Assembly (NCBI RefSeq): GCF_017948305.1 | Contig: NZ_CP072842.1 | Location: 908,001 to 972,000 of the forward strand | DNA length: 64,000 nt | Direction of reading: 5' to 3' | Origin: Faecalibacter bovis | GTDB taxonomy: Bacteria; Bacteroidota; Bacteroidia; Flavobacteriales; Weeksellaceae | Part shown: positions 16,029 through 23,555 of the stretch, one piece after another | How the letters are laid out: every line of letters starts with the position of its first letter | Position numbering within the stretch: the first letter of the stretch is position 1 | The notes under the pieces: generated by a model | What the model was told of the DNA's origin: nothing | The model's database searches: none | The model's input: only the letters and a program-made list of their open reading frames with translations | Made by a program: the position numbers and the translations under genes

Positions 16029-16056
16029 TTGTGTTAAACTATTAATAATATATTTG
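16029..16056 (+). promoter_or_regulatory. Promoter of the glycosylasparaginase-cutC-holB genes
   Basis: TTG at 16029-16031, a 17-base gap, then TATATTTG at 16049-16056. This is a full consensus Bacteroidota promoter 29 bases before the ATG at 16085. It overlaps the divergent Fur-family promoter. Confidence 0.75.
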
Positions 16057-16084
16057 TTAACAACACATAAACAATAATTTACAC

Positions 16085-17077
16085 ATGAACAACAGAAGAA
16101 GCTTTCTAAAAAAAATATCAGCCTTAGGGATTTTAGGTATTACGGCTAAATTAGACGCAATTGAATTTTCTAATCTATCCACTTCATCAAAAATAAATAA
16201 ACCTATTGTTCTATCGACTTGGAATTTCGGAATACAAGCCAATGCCGAAGCTTGGAAAATTTTAGGCAGTAAAGGAAATGCATTGGATGCTGTTGAAAAA
16301 GGTGTTCGGTTGGTAGAAGCTGATCCTACTGAACGAAGTGTTGGTTATGGAGGAAGACCAGATCGTGACGGAAAAGTAACATTAGACGCATGTATTATGG
16401 ATCATCAAGCTAATATTGGCTCTGTTGCAGGATTAGAACAAATTAAACATCCTATAACTGTTGCTCGTAAGGTAATGGAAGATACACCACATGTTATGTT
16501 AGTTGGTAATGGAGCGTTGCAATTTGCTTTGGAAAAAGGGTTTAAGAAAGAAAATTTATTAACCGAAGAATCTGAAAAGGAATGGAAAGAATGGTTAAAA
16601 GATACTAATTATCAGATGCCTATTAATATCGAAAACCACGATACAATCGGAATGATTGCTTTAGACGAATTTGGAAATCTTTCTGGAGCTTGTACTACAA
16701 GTGGAATGGCTTATAAAATGCATGGTCGCGTTGGTGATTCGCCTATTATTGGTGCTGGTTTATATGTTGATAACGAAATTGGTGCTGCAACTGCAACAGG
16801 TCATGGAGAGGAAGTGATTCGTATTGCAGGAAGTCATTTGGTTGTGGAATTGATGCGACAAGGGAAACACCCAGAAGATGCTTGTAAAGAAGCTGTTCTT
16901 AGAATTATAAAATTGACAGAATTACGTAAGAAGGATTTAAAAAATATTCAAGTAGGATTTATTGCTATTAATAAACAAGGTGAATATGGTTCGTATTGTA
17001 TTCATCCAGGGTTTAACTTTGCAGTTCACGATCAAAAAGGAAATCGTTTAATTGATGGTAAATCAATCATAAAATGA
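16085..17077 (+). CDS. N4-(beta-N-acetylglucosaminyl)-L-asparaginase (glycosylasparaginase)
   Basis: A 330-residue N-terminal-nucleophile hydrolase that cuts the GlcNAc-Asn bond of N-glycopeptides. The exported precursor should self-cleave between Asp and Thr187 in ENHDTIGM, making Thr187 the nucleophile of the beta subunit. Substrate-site motifs RVGDSPIIGAGLYVD and ATATGHGEE are present. The N terminus MNNRRSFLKKISALGILG looks like a twin-arginine-type signal. The Elizabethkingia (Flavobacterium) enzyme is the well-known bacterial example. Its stop overlaps the cutC start by 4 bases (ATGA). Confidence 0.93.
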   Translation: MNNRRSFLKKISALGILGITAKLDAIEFSNLSTSSKINKPIVLSTWNFGIQANAEAWKILGSKGNALDAVEKGVRLVEADPTERSVGYGGRPDRDGKVTLDACIMDHQANIGSVAGLEQIKHPITVARKVMEDTPHVMLVGNGALQFALEKGFKKENLLTEESEKEWKEWLKDTNYQMPINIENHDTIGMIALDEFGNLSGACTTSGMAYKMHGRVGDSPIIGAGLYVDNEIGAATATGHGEEVIRIAGSHLVVELMRQGKHPEDACKEAVLRIIKLTELRKKDLKNIQVGFIAINKQGEYGSYCIHPGFNFAVHDQKGNRLIDGKSIIK

Positions 17078-17742
17078 AAAAAATAGAAATAGCTTGTTTC
17101 AACTTAGAATCTGCCTTAGTCGCAGCCATATCTAATGCTGACCGCATAGAATTTTGTGCAGATGCTCATTTAGGTGGAACTACTCCCAAAAAAGAAGATA
17201 TTAAAACATTAATTTCAAATTCTGATAAAGAATTAATGATTATGATTCGCCCTCGTGGTGGAGATTTTAATTATACTGATGATGAATTTGAACTGATGAA
17301 AAATGATATTTTAACATTAAAATCTTTAAAAATTGATGGATTCGTTTTCGGAATTTTGAAAGAAAATAATGAGATTGATTTAGAGCGTAATCAGATTTTA
17401 GTTGAGTTAGCAAAACCCTTAAAATGTGCATTTCATCGCGCCTTTGATCGCACATCTGATTTAGAAAATTCTCTTGAACAAGTAATTAACTTAGGCTTTA
17501 AAACTATTTTAACTTCTGGATTAAGTTCTAATGTAAATGAAGGCAAACATAATTTGAAAAAATTAGTAGAATTAGCAGGAAATCGTATAGAAATTATGCC
17601 AGGAGGCGGATTGCGTTCTTCAAATTTAAAAGAAATCCATTCGATTACCAATGCGAATTACTTCCATTCTTCTGCCTTGGTAGATGATAGTGGAATTTCA
17701 AATCTGGAAGAAATTAATCAACTGAAAACTCTCATCAATTAG
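17074..17742 (+). CDS. cutC: CutC family protein
   Basis: A 222-residue TIM-barrel protein of the CutC family, named for copper homeostasis, although its biochemical role is disputed. Signature segments are EIACFNLESALVAAISNADRIEFC near the N terminus, MIMIRPRGGDFNYTDDEF, and EIMPGGGLRSSNL near residue 175. The length is a little shorter than E. coli CutC (248). It overlaps the glycosylasparaginase gene by 4 bases, so the two are translationally coupled. That pairing hints at a role near sugar-amide metabolism as much as copper. Confidence 0.9.
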   Translation: MKKIEIACFNLESALVAAISNADRIEFCADAHLGGTTPKKEDIKTLISNSDKELMIMIRPRGGDFNYTDDEFELMKNDILTLKSLKIDGFVFGILKENNEIDLERNQILVELAKPLKCAFHRAFDRTSDLENSLEQVINLGFKTILTSGLSSNVNEGKHNLKKLVELAGNRIEIMPGGGLRSSNLKEIHSITNANYFHSSALVDDSGISNLEEINQLKTLIN

Positions 17743-17769
17743 GTCGAATAAAAATAATATCTTTGGCTT

Positions 17770-18897
17770 ATGCTTTGGGAAAATATTGTAGGACAAACCG
17801 AAATTAAAACTAAACTAAAACAATCGATCAAAGATGGTCGTATTAGTCATGCGCAACTATTTTCTGGACCAGAAGGTTCGGGAGCTTTAGCTTTAGCTTT
17901 GGCTTATGCACAGGAAGTTTTATGTGGTGATACCGAAAATAATTGTCACATCAAAGTGAATAACCTACAACATCCTGATTTGCATTTTTCATATCCGTTT
18001 TCAGCGACTGATTCGGTCAAAAAACCAAATGCAAAACTCTTGATTAATCAATGGAGAAGTTTTATTCAGGAAAATATTTATGGTAATGTAAATGATTGGA
18101 TGAAACACCTTGGAATAGAGAAAAAACAAGGAGCAATTAATGTAGATGAAGCTGACGAAATTGTAAAAACGCTAGCTTTAAATTCGTATGAAGGTGGATA
18201 TAAAATTATGATCATTTGGATGCCAGAACTGATGAATACAGCTGCGGCAAATAAATTATTAAAAATTATAGAAGAACCACCTCAAAATACGCTTTTCTTA
18301 TTAGTTTGTGAGCGTGAAGATTTGGTTTTACCTACAATAACATCACGATGTCAATTGGTTAAAATTCCGAAAATTGAAAATCAAGATGTGGAAAATTTCT
18401 TAATTCAGAAAGAAAATTTTGGTCAAGAAAAGGCAAAACATTTAGCTTTTTTATCAAACGGTAATCTGCGTGAAGCATTTACATTGATGCAAAACTCAAA
18501 CAAAATTTTTGATAGTTATTTTGTTACTTGGGTTAGAAAAGCATTTATGGCCGCTAAAACACCTGTTGTTTTAAAGGATTTAATTGATTGGTCGAACGAA
18601 ATATCAACATGGTCACGAGACGAACAAAAGAATTTCTTGAATTATTGTAGCGAAATTTTTCGTCAAGCATTATTAAAATCTTACCAAGTGAATGATTTAG
18701 TCAATGTTCAGATTCAAGTTGAAGGTTTTAAATGGGAAGGATTTGCACAATTCATTCACGGAGCAAACATTGAAGAGATATTGGATGAAATCAACGAAGC
18801 GTCTTACCATATTGAACGAAATGGAAACGCTAAATTTATTTTACTTGATCTATCAATCAAACTAACACGATTATTACATCGCAAAGCGACTGCATAA
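17770..18897 (+). CDS. holB: DNA polymerase III delta-prime subunit
   Basis: A 375-residue AAA+ clamp-loader subunit. The start MLWENIVGQTEIKTKLKQSI and the following ISHAQLFSGPEGSGALALA show the delta-prime fold. The Walker A Lys is replaced (GPEGSGAL rather than GKT), so it should not hydrolyse ATP, as in other delta-prime proteins. IEEPPQNTLFLLVCE and TITSRCQLVKIPK are the expected sensor 1 and SRC motifs. It lies 27 bases after cutC and ends at a shared terminator. Confidence 0.93.
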   Translation: MLWENIVGQTEIKTKLKQSIKDGRISHAQLFSGPEGSGALALALAYAQEVLCGDTENNCHIKVNNLQHPDLHFSYPFSATDSVKKPNAKLLINQWRSFIQENIYGNVNDWMKHLGIEKKQGAINVDEADEIVKTLALNSYEGGYKIMIIWMPELMNTAAANKLLKIIEEPPQNTLFLLVCEREDLVLPTITSRCQLVKIPKIENQDVENFLIQKENFGQEKAKHLAFLSNGNLREAFTLMQNSNKIFDSYFVTWVRKAFMAAKTPVVLKDLIDWSNEISTWSRDEQKNFLNYCSEIFRQALLKSYQVNDLVNVQIQVEGFKWEGFAQFIHGANIEEILDEINEASYHIERNGNAKFILLDLSIKLTRLLHRKATA

Positions 18898-18929
18898 AAA
18901 AAGCCACTCTTTAAGGAGTGGCTTTTTTA
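18896..18929. terminator. Bidirectional terminator, holB / small lipoprotein
   Basis: GCCACTC / GAGTGGC stem with 6-base loop and A/T runs on both sides, between convergent genes. The core stem is the same as in the rng terminator at 10934. Confidence 0.85.
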
Positions 18930-18937
18930 TTTATATT

Positions 18938-19150
18938 TTATTGTGCTTCAACTGGAGCTGCTGGTGCAACAGAATCTTCTGCAATTACAGAATCTACAAC
19001 TGGTGCATCAACTACTGTAGAATCTACAACTGTTGTTACAGTATCAACAACTACAGTATCTTCAACAACAACTTCTGTTTTTTTATCGTTACCACAAGAT
19101 GTTAATAATAATCCTGTTACTGCGAATGAAGCGAAAACTAATTTTTTCAT
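18938..19150 (-). CDS. Small Thr/Val/Asp-rich lipoprotein
   Basis: A 70-residue protein with an intact lipoprotein signal (MKKLVFASFAVTGLLLTSC, Cys19). The mature ~51 residues are low-complexity, built from irregular repeats of V-D-T/S-T/V (VVVEDTVVVDTVTTVVDSTVV). It is acidic and probably disordered. It may be a periplasmic spacer-like or packing protein, and I recognise no family. A frame on the opposite strand is also open, but the clean signal peptide favours this strand. Confidence 0.75.
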   Translation of the reverse strand: MKKLVFASFAVTGLLLTSCGNDKKTEVVVEDTVVVDTVTTVVDSTVVDAPVVDSVIAEDSVAPAAPVEAQ

Positions 19151-19514
19151 ATTGATTTGTTTTATATTTTACTATTTGAATACTTTTCAAAATTAACTGA
19201 TAATCAATTATTTAAAATGTAAAATCAATGAAATATAATTGTAACAATATTTCAGTTAATTATAAAATATAAGATACTGATATTTAAATACTTATGTATT
19301 AAGCTGAAATAGATTACTAATTTTTTGTAAAACTAAATAGTTGATTAATTTATCAAAAGAAGAAATAATTTTGAAAAAATATATTGATCATAAAACTCAA
19401 TTTTAGGCAAAAACAATCAAATTTATAATCGTTCAAACTTAAACTTGTCTTGAAAGTCTGTATTGAAACAATTAATTCTTATTACATTTGTGAGGTATAA
19501 AATAAATTATAGAT
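19151..19514. other. Intergenic region upstream of serS and the small lipoprotein gene
   Basis: A 364-base, very AT-rich divergent spacer. It contains the serS promoter at 19463-19490 and the unresolved promoter of the lipoprotein gene. I see no ORF of substance, RNA gene or long repeat. Confidence 0.6.
19463..19490 (+). promoter_or_regulatory. serS promoter
   Basis: TTG at 19463-19465, a 17-base gap, then TACATTTG at 19483-19490; 24 bases before the serS ATG. Full consensus. Confidence 0.75.
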
Positions 19515-20783
19515 ATGCTTGTAGTTTCTTACATTCAAGAAAACAAAGAAAAAGTAATTGAAGGATTAAAAAAACGTAACTTCAAGAACTTAGAGATTGT
19601 TGACGAAGTGTTAAATGTTGACGAACTTCGTCGTAAAACACAATTTGAATTAGATAATGTATTAGCAGAATCCAACAAATTAGCGAAAGAAGTAGGTAAT
19701 TTGTTTAAGCAAGGTAAAGCGGAGGAAGCAAATGTATTAAAAGAAAAATCGGTTGAATTAAAATCTTCTTCCAAAGAACTACAGGATATTTTATCGAAAT
19801 ACGAAGAGTCTTTAAAAGAATTATTATACCAAATTCCTAATATCCCACACGAAAGCGTAAAAGCTGGAAAAGATGCGGATGATAATGAAACAATTTTTGA
19901 ACATGGAGTTCCAACTCCTAAACCACAAAATTTACCTCATTGGGAAGTTGCTAAAAAATACGATTTAATTGATTTTGAATTAGGTGTTAAAATTACTGGT
20001 GCTGGTTTCCCTGTTTACAAAGGAAAAGGAGCTCGTTTACAACGTGCTTTAGCGCAATTCTTTTTAGATTGTAATGCTGACGCTGGATATGACGAAATTG
20101 TTCCTCCATTCGTAGTAAATGAGGCTTCTGGTTATGGTACAGGACAGTTACCTGATAAAGAAGGTCAAATGTACTATGTTAATGAAGACGATTTATATTT
20201 AATTCCAACTGCTGAAGTTCCGGTAACAAATATTTACCGTGATGTTATTATCAAAGCGGAAGATTTACCAATTTGTAATACTGCATATTCTCCATGTTTC
20301 CGCCGCGAAGCTGGATCTTATGGAAAAGATGTTCGTGGATTAAATCGTTTACACCAATTTGAAAAAGTTGAAATTGTTCGTATCGAAAAACCTGAAAATT
20401 CTTACGAAGCGTTAGAAGGAATGGTAGATCACGTAAAATCAATTTTAGAAAAATTAGAATTACCATACCGTATTTTAAGATTATGTGGTGGTGACGCAGG
20501 ATTTACATCTGCCTTAACTTACGATTTCGAAGTTTTCTCTGAAGCGCAAGAAAAATGGTTAGAAGTTTCTTCTGTTTCTAACTTTGAAACTTTCCAAGCG
20601 AATCGTTTAAAATTACGTTATAAAGACGAAAACGGAACTCAATTAGCACATACATTAAATGGTTCTGCTTTAGCTTTACCTCGTATTTTAGCTTCTATTT
20701 TAGAGAATCACCAACAAGCAGACGGATCTATTCGTATTCCTGAAGCATTACGTCCTTACACACGTTTTGACGTTATCAACTAA
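19515..20783 (+). CDS. serS: Seryl-tRNA synthetase
   Basis: Class II aminoacyl-tRNA synthetase that charges tRNA-Ser and tRNA-Sec. Residues about 1-110 form the tRNA-binding antiparallel coiled coil. Motif 2 is CFRREAGSYGKDVRGLNRLH near residue 257, and motif 3 is LNGSALALPRILASILE near residue 380. TAEVPVTN is the serine-pocket loop. Length 422 is normal. It is monocistronic, with its own consensus promoter and terminator. Confidence 0.97.
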   Translation: MLVVSYIQENKEKVIEGLKKRNFKNLEIVDEVLNVDELRRKTQFELDNVLAESNKLAKEVGNLFKQGKAEEANVLKEKSVELKSSSKELQDILSKYEESLKELLYQIPNIPHESVKAGKDADDNETIFEHGVPTPKPQNLPHWEVAKKYDLIDFELGVKITGAGFPVYKGKGARLQRALAQFFLDCNADAGYDEIVPPFVVNEASGYGTGQLPDKEGQMYYVNEDDLYLIPTAEVPVTNIYRDVIIKAEDLPICNTAYSPCFRREAGSYGKDVRGLNRLHQFEKVEIVRIEKPENSYEALEGMVDHVKSILEKLELPYRILRLCGGDAGFTSALTYDFEVFSEAQEKWLEVSSVSNFETFQANRLKLRYKDENGTQLAHTLNGSALALPRILASILENHQQADGSIRIPEALRPYTRFDVIN

Positions 20784-20803
20784 AATTATCAATTCATATA
20801 ACA

Positions 20804-20838
20804 ATAAAAAATCCTCGCAACTGCGAGGATTTTTTTTA
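20804..20838. terminator. Bidirectional terminator, serS / rfbD
   Basis: ATCCTCGC / GCGAGGAT stem with a 4-base loop, A run before it and T run after it. Confidence 0.87.
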
Positions 20839-20851
20839 TTTATCTATAATT

Positions 20852-21706
20852 TTAAACCATTGCTTTTAACTCTTTTGCTAAGCTTTCTTCCCAATTCGGA
20901 ATTTCGATATTATACGTTTCCTTAATTTTAGTTTTGTCTAATAAACTATATGCAGGTCGCTTTGCTGGCGTAGGATAATCAGTCGTCGGAATTGGATTAA
21001 TCTTGATTGATGAATTAGTTAATTCTTTAATCTTAGTGGCAAAATCAAACCAAGAACATTCACCTTCGTTCGAGTAATTATAGATGCCGTATGTTAATTC
21101 ATCTTTTGATAAAATTTGAGCAATTGCATCTGCTAAATCTACTGCATTGGTTGGGGAACCTATTTGATCATTAATTACTCCGATTTCTTCCTTCTCATTA
21201 AACAACCAAAGCATCGTTTTAACAAAGTTTTTTGCGTATTTAGAATAAACCCAAGCCGTACGAATAATTATTGTCTTAGGATTGTTTTCTAAGGCTAAAT
21301 TTTCACCTTCCAACTTAGTCAATCCATACACTCCAATAGGATTTACTTGATCAGACTCTAATCGTGGCGTTGAAATTGTACCATCAAAAACATAATCTGT
21401 AGAAATATGAATAAATGGTATATCAGCTTTAGCTGTAGCTTCTGCTAAATTTTTAGTTGCTGTTGCATTTACTAATCGTGCGTTTTCAATATCTGATTCC
21501 GCCAAATCTACCGCTGTATAAGCTGCACAATTAACCACAGCATCAAATTTATTGTTGTCAAAATAAGAAATTACCATTTCATTGTTAGTAATATCTAATT
21601 CTGCTCTTGAAACAAATTCAAAAGCTAATTGATTATAATTTTCTGAAATTTCTCTTATTGATTGACCTAATTGACCGTTTGCTCCAGTAACTAAAATTCT
21701 TTTCAT
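20852..21706 (-). CDS. rfbD: dTDP-4-dehydrorhamnose reductase
   Basis: RmlD/RfbD makes dTDP-L-rhamnose in the last step of the pathway. It is a 284-residue extended SDR. The nucleotide-binding GANGQLGQSI is at the N terminus. ISTDYVFDG comes near residue 105, and the catalytic YGLTKLEGE (Tyr-x3-Lys) near residue 130. GIYNYSNEGECSWFDFA follows. It begins 5 bases after the rfbC stop, so the two genes form one unit. rfbA and rfbB are not in this window. Confidence 0.94.
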   Translation of the reverse strand: MKRILVTGANGQLGQSIREISENYNQLAFEFVSRAELDITNNEMVISYFDNNKFDAVVNCAAYTAVDLAESDIENARLVNATATKNLAEATAKADIPFIHISTDYVFDGTISTPRLESDQVNPIGVYGLTKLEGENLALENNPKTIIIRTAWVYSKYAKNFVKTMLWLFNEKEEIGVINDQIGSPTNAVDLADAIAQILSKDELTYGIYNYSNEGECSWFDFATKIKELTNSSIKINPIPTTDYPTPAKRPAYSLLDKTKIKETYNIEIPNWEESLAKELKAMV

Positions 21707-21711
21707 GCAGA

Positions 21712-22269
21712 TTACTTTAAATTTTTAGCTTTAAAATTCGCAAATGACTGCGCTTCTTTATCCTTATCTGATAATAACATTTTTTCAGCAGGAATTTGCC
21801 AATCGATATTTAAATCTGCATCGATAGGATTAACTCCATCTTCAGATTCTTTATTATAACCGTTATCGCATTTATAAAAGAATACAGCTGTATCACTAAT
21901 TACTGAAAAACCATGTAAAAATCCACGCGGAATAAATAATTGTCTTTTATTGTCTGCAGATAATTCTACCGCCACAGCTTCTCCGTAAGTTGGCGAATCA
22001 GGACGTACATCTACTGCCACATCAATTACTGCACCTTCAACAACACGAACTAATTTCGCTTGTGAATGCTCGCCAGCTTGCATGTGCAATCCTCTAATAA
22101 CACCGTAAGAAGATTTTGATTGATTATCTTGTACAAAAGTTGGTTTATAACCTAGAATTTGTTCCATTTTATTCTCATTATAAGATTCGAAAAAATATCC
22201 TCTTTCGTCCTCAAAAACAGATGGTTCTAATATAAAACAACCTTTTAATTTAGTTTCAATTGCGTTCAT
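21712..22269 (-). CDS. rfbC: dTDP-4-dehydrorhamnose 3,5-epimerase
   Basis: RmlC/RfbC, a cupin epimerase acting just before RfbD. At 185 residues it is full length. Markers are FEDERGYFFESYNENKM near residue 20, GVIRGLHMQ with the catalytic His near residue 62, AKLVRVVEGAVIDVAVDVR, and FIPRGFLHGFSVI. It is encoded upstream of rfbD on the same strand, after the ompH terminator, so the rfbCD pair is likely a separate transcript from the bamA-ompH genes. Confidence 0.95.
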   Translation of the reverse strand: MNAIETKLKGCFILEPSVFEDERGYFFESYNENKMEQILGYKPTFVQDNQSKSSYGVIRGLHMQAGEHSQAKLVRVVEGAVIDVAVDVRPDSPTYGEAVAVELSADNKRQLFIPRGFLHGFSVISDTAVFFYKCDNGYNKESEDGVNPIDADLNIDWQIPAEKMLLSDKDKEAQSFANFKAKNLK

Positions 22270-22280
22270 GTGATATAATA

Positions 22281-22306
22281 AAAAAAGCCACTAATAATAG
22301 TGGCTT
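22281..22306 (-). terminator. Terminator of the bamA-ompH genes
   Basis: AAGCCACTA / TAGTGGCTT stem. On the minus strand a T run follows. It lies 3' of the second ompH gene. Confidence 0.82.
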
Positions 22307-22326
22307 AAAGATATTTAAAATATGGA

Positions 22327-22842
22327 TTATAATCCTAATTCTTTTTTAACATCGTTGAATAAATCGTATCCTCCGTTTTTGTAGATTGTAACACCTGCTG
22401 GTAATACGTATTTAATTCCTTTTTTAGTAGCAGCTGCAGCAATTGCATCATTTACTCTTTTCTCGATTGGATCAAATAATGCTTTTTCTTTATTTACCAT
22501 TTCTTCTTGAGCAGCTTGACGGTACGCTTGGAATTTTTGTTGTAACTCTTGATCTTTCTCTTGGTATTTATTAGCTACCATGATTTTTTGAGCTTCCTCT
22601 TGAGATTTTCCAGCTAATTGAGCTTGAGCACCTTCCATGAAAGTTTTGTATTCCGCTTCTAAAGAAGCAATTTTATCTTGGTGTTTTTTACCTAAAGCTT
22701 CTAAATCAGCCTCAGCTTTTTTGTAAGCTGGTAAAGCTTCTAAAACAGCTTGAGTATCAATGTGAGCGATATCTTGAGCGAAAGAAATTACACTTCCGAA
22801 AACCATCATTGCGAAAAACGCTATTGCTTTTAATTGTTTCAT
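22327..22842 (-). CDS. OmpH/Skp-family periplasmic chaperone, second copy
   Basis: A 171-residue Skp-like protein. A signal peptide (MKQLKAIAFFAMMVFGSVISFAQ) precedes DIAHIDTQAVLEALPAYKKAEADLEALGKK. The middle is a long charged coiled coil (about residues 45-125), the tentacle of Skp. The C-terminal KGIKYVLPAGVTIYKNGGYD belongs to the family trimer core. Skp keeps unfolded outer-membrane proteins soluble in the periplasm for BamA. It is paralogous to the upstream gene 31 bases away. Confidence 0.92.
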   Translation of the reverse strand: MKQLKAIAFFAMMVFGSVISFAQDIAHIDTQAVLEALPAYKKAEADLEALGKKHQDKIASLEAEYKTFMEGAQAQLAGKSQEEAQKIMVANKYQEKDQELQQKFQAYRQAAQEEMVNKEKALFDPIEKRVNDAIAAAATKKGIKYVLPAGVTIYKNGGYDLFNDVKKELGL

Positions 22843-22873
22843 TTTAAATTATGTTTAGTTTATTTATTACTTA

Positions 22874-23494
22874 TTATTTTTTTATTTGACCTCTATTTTG
22901 TGAGGTTGCTGCTTTATTTGTTGTATTCGTTTTATTTCCTGTATTTGTCGATGTTCTATTATTAGAATTTTGTTTTGGATTATTTTCTGGTTTTAAAATA
23001 TTCAAAACTTCACGACTAATATCAAATTTAGGATCAGTGTAAATCATAATCAAATCAGATCCTTTATCAAATACAAAGCTATAACCTCTTTTATCAGCAA
23101 CTTGTTTTGTTGCATTATAAATTTGATCTTGAATTGGCTTTACAAGCGCTCTACGCATAAAAACTAAATCACCCGTAGGTCCGTATCTTTTTTCTTGTAA
23201 ATCTTTAATTGCTTTAAGTTCATCAGCAATTTTCTTTTCTTGCTCTTTCACTTGTTCAGCAGTTAAAAGAATTTTTTCCGCCTCAAAAGCAGCTTGTACT
23301 TTGGTTAAATTCTCTTGTTTTGCTTCGATTTCTTTTTGCCAGTTTTCAGTCTGTGTTTTCAGTCTATTCTGAGAATTTGTATATTCTGGTAAATTCTCTA
23401 AGATATATTGTGTGTCCACATAACAGAATTTTTGTGCCGATACCGACCCTACTAACCCTAAGAAAACAACAACAAAGCTAATCCATCTTTTCAT
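22874..23494 (-). CDS. OmpH/Skp-family periplasmic chaperone, first copy
   Basis: A 206-residue Skp-like protein with a signal peptide ending VSAQ, then KFCYVDTQYILENLPEYTNSQNR. A coiled coil spans about residues 42-115, followed by the family segment GYSFVFDKGSDLIMIYTDPKFDIS. Unlike its neighbour it has an extra ~40-residue C-terminal tail rich in Asn, Thr and Lys. It sits 61 bases downstream of bamA, consistent with a joint role in outer-membrane protein assembly. Confidence 0.92.
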   Translation of the reverse strand: MKRWISFVVVFLGLVGSVSAQKFCYVDTQYILENLPEYTNSQNRLKTQTENWQKEIEAKQENLTKVQAAFEAEKILLTAEQVKEQEKKIADELKAIKDLQEKRYGPTGDLVFMRRALVKPIQDQIYNATKQVADKRGYSFVFDKGSDLIMIYTDPKFDISREVLNILKPENNPKQNSNNRTSTNTGNKTNTTNKAATSQNRGQIKK

Positions 23495-23555
23495 ATTTAA
23501 GTCGTGTTAATTCTAAAACTATGCCAAATATTTTGGTATTGCTAATGTAATAAAA

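Noticed and set aside
17770-18897. holB as a damaged gene because its Walker A lysine is missing
   Set aside because: Delta-prime subunits commonly lack a working P-loop; the frame is intact and the other motifs are in place.
18918-19196. Plus-strand 92-codon ORF overlapping the small lipoprotein gene
   Set aside because: It starts inside the terminator and is a Thr/Ser-rich mirror of the low-complexity Val/Asp lipoprotein; the minus strand has a clean lipobox and a normal start.
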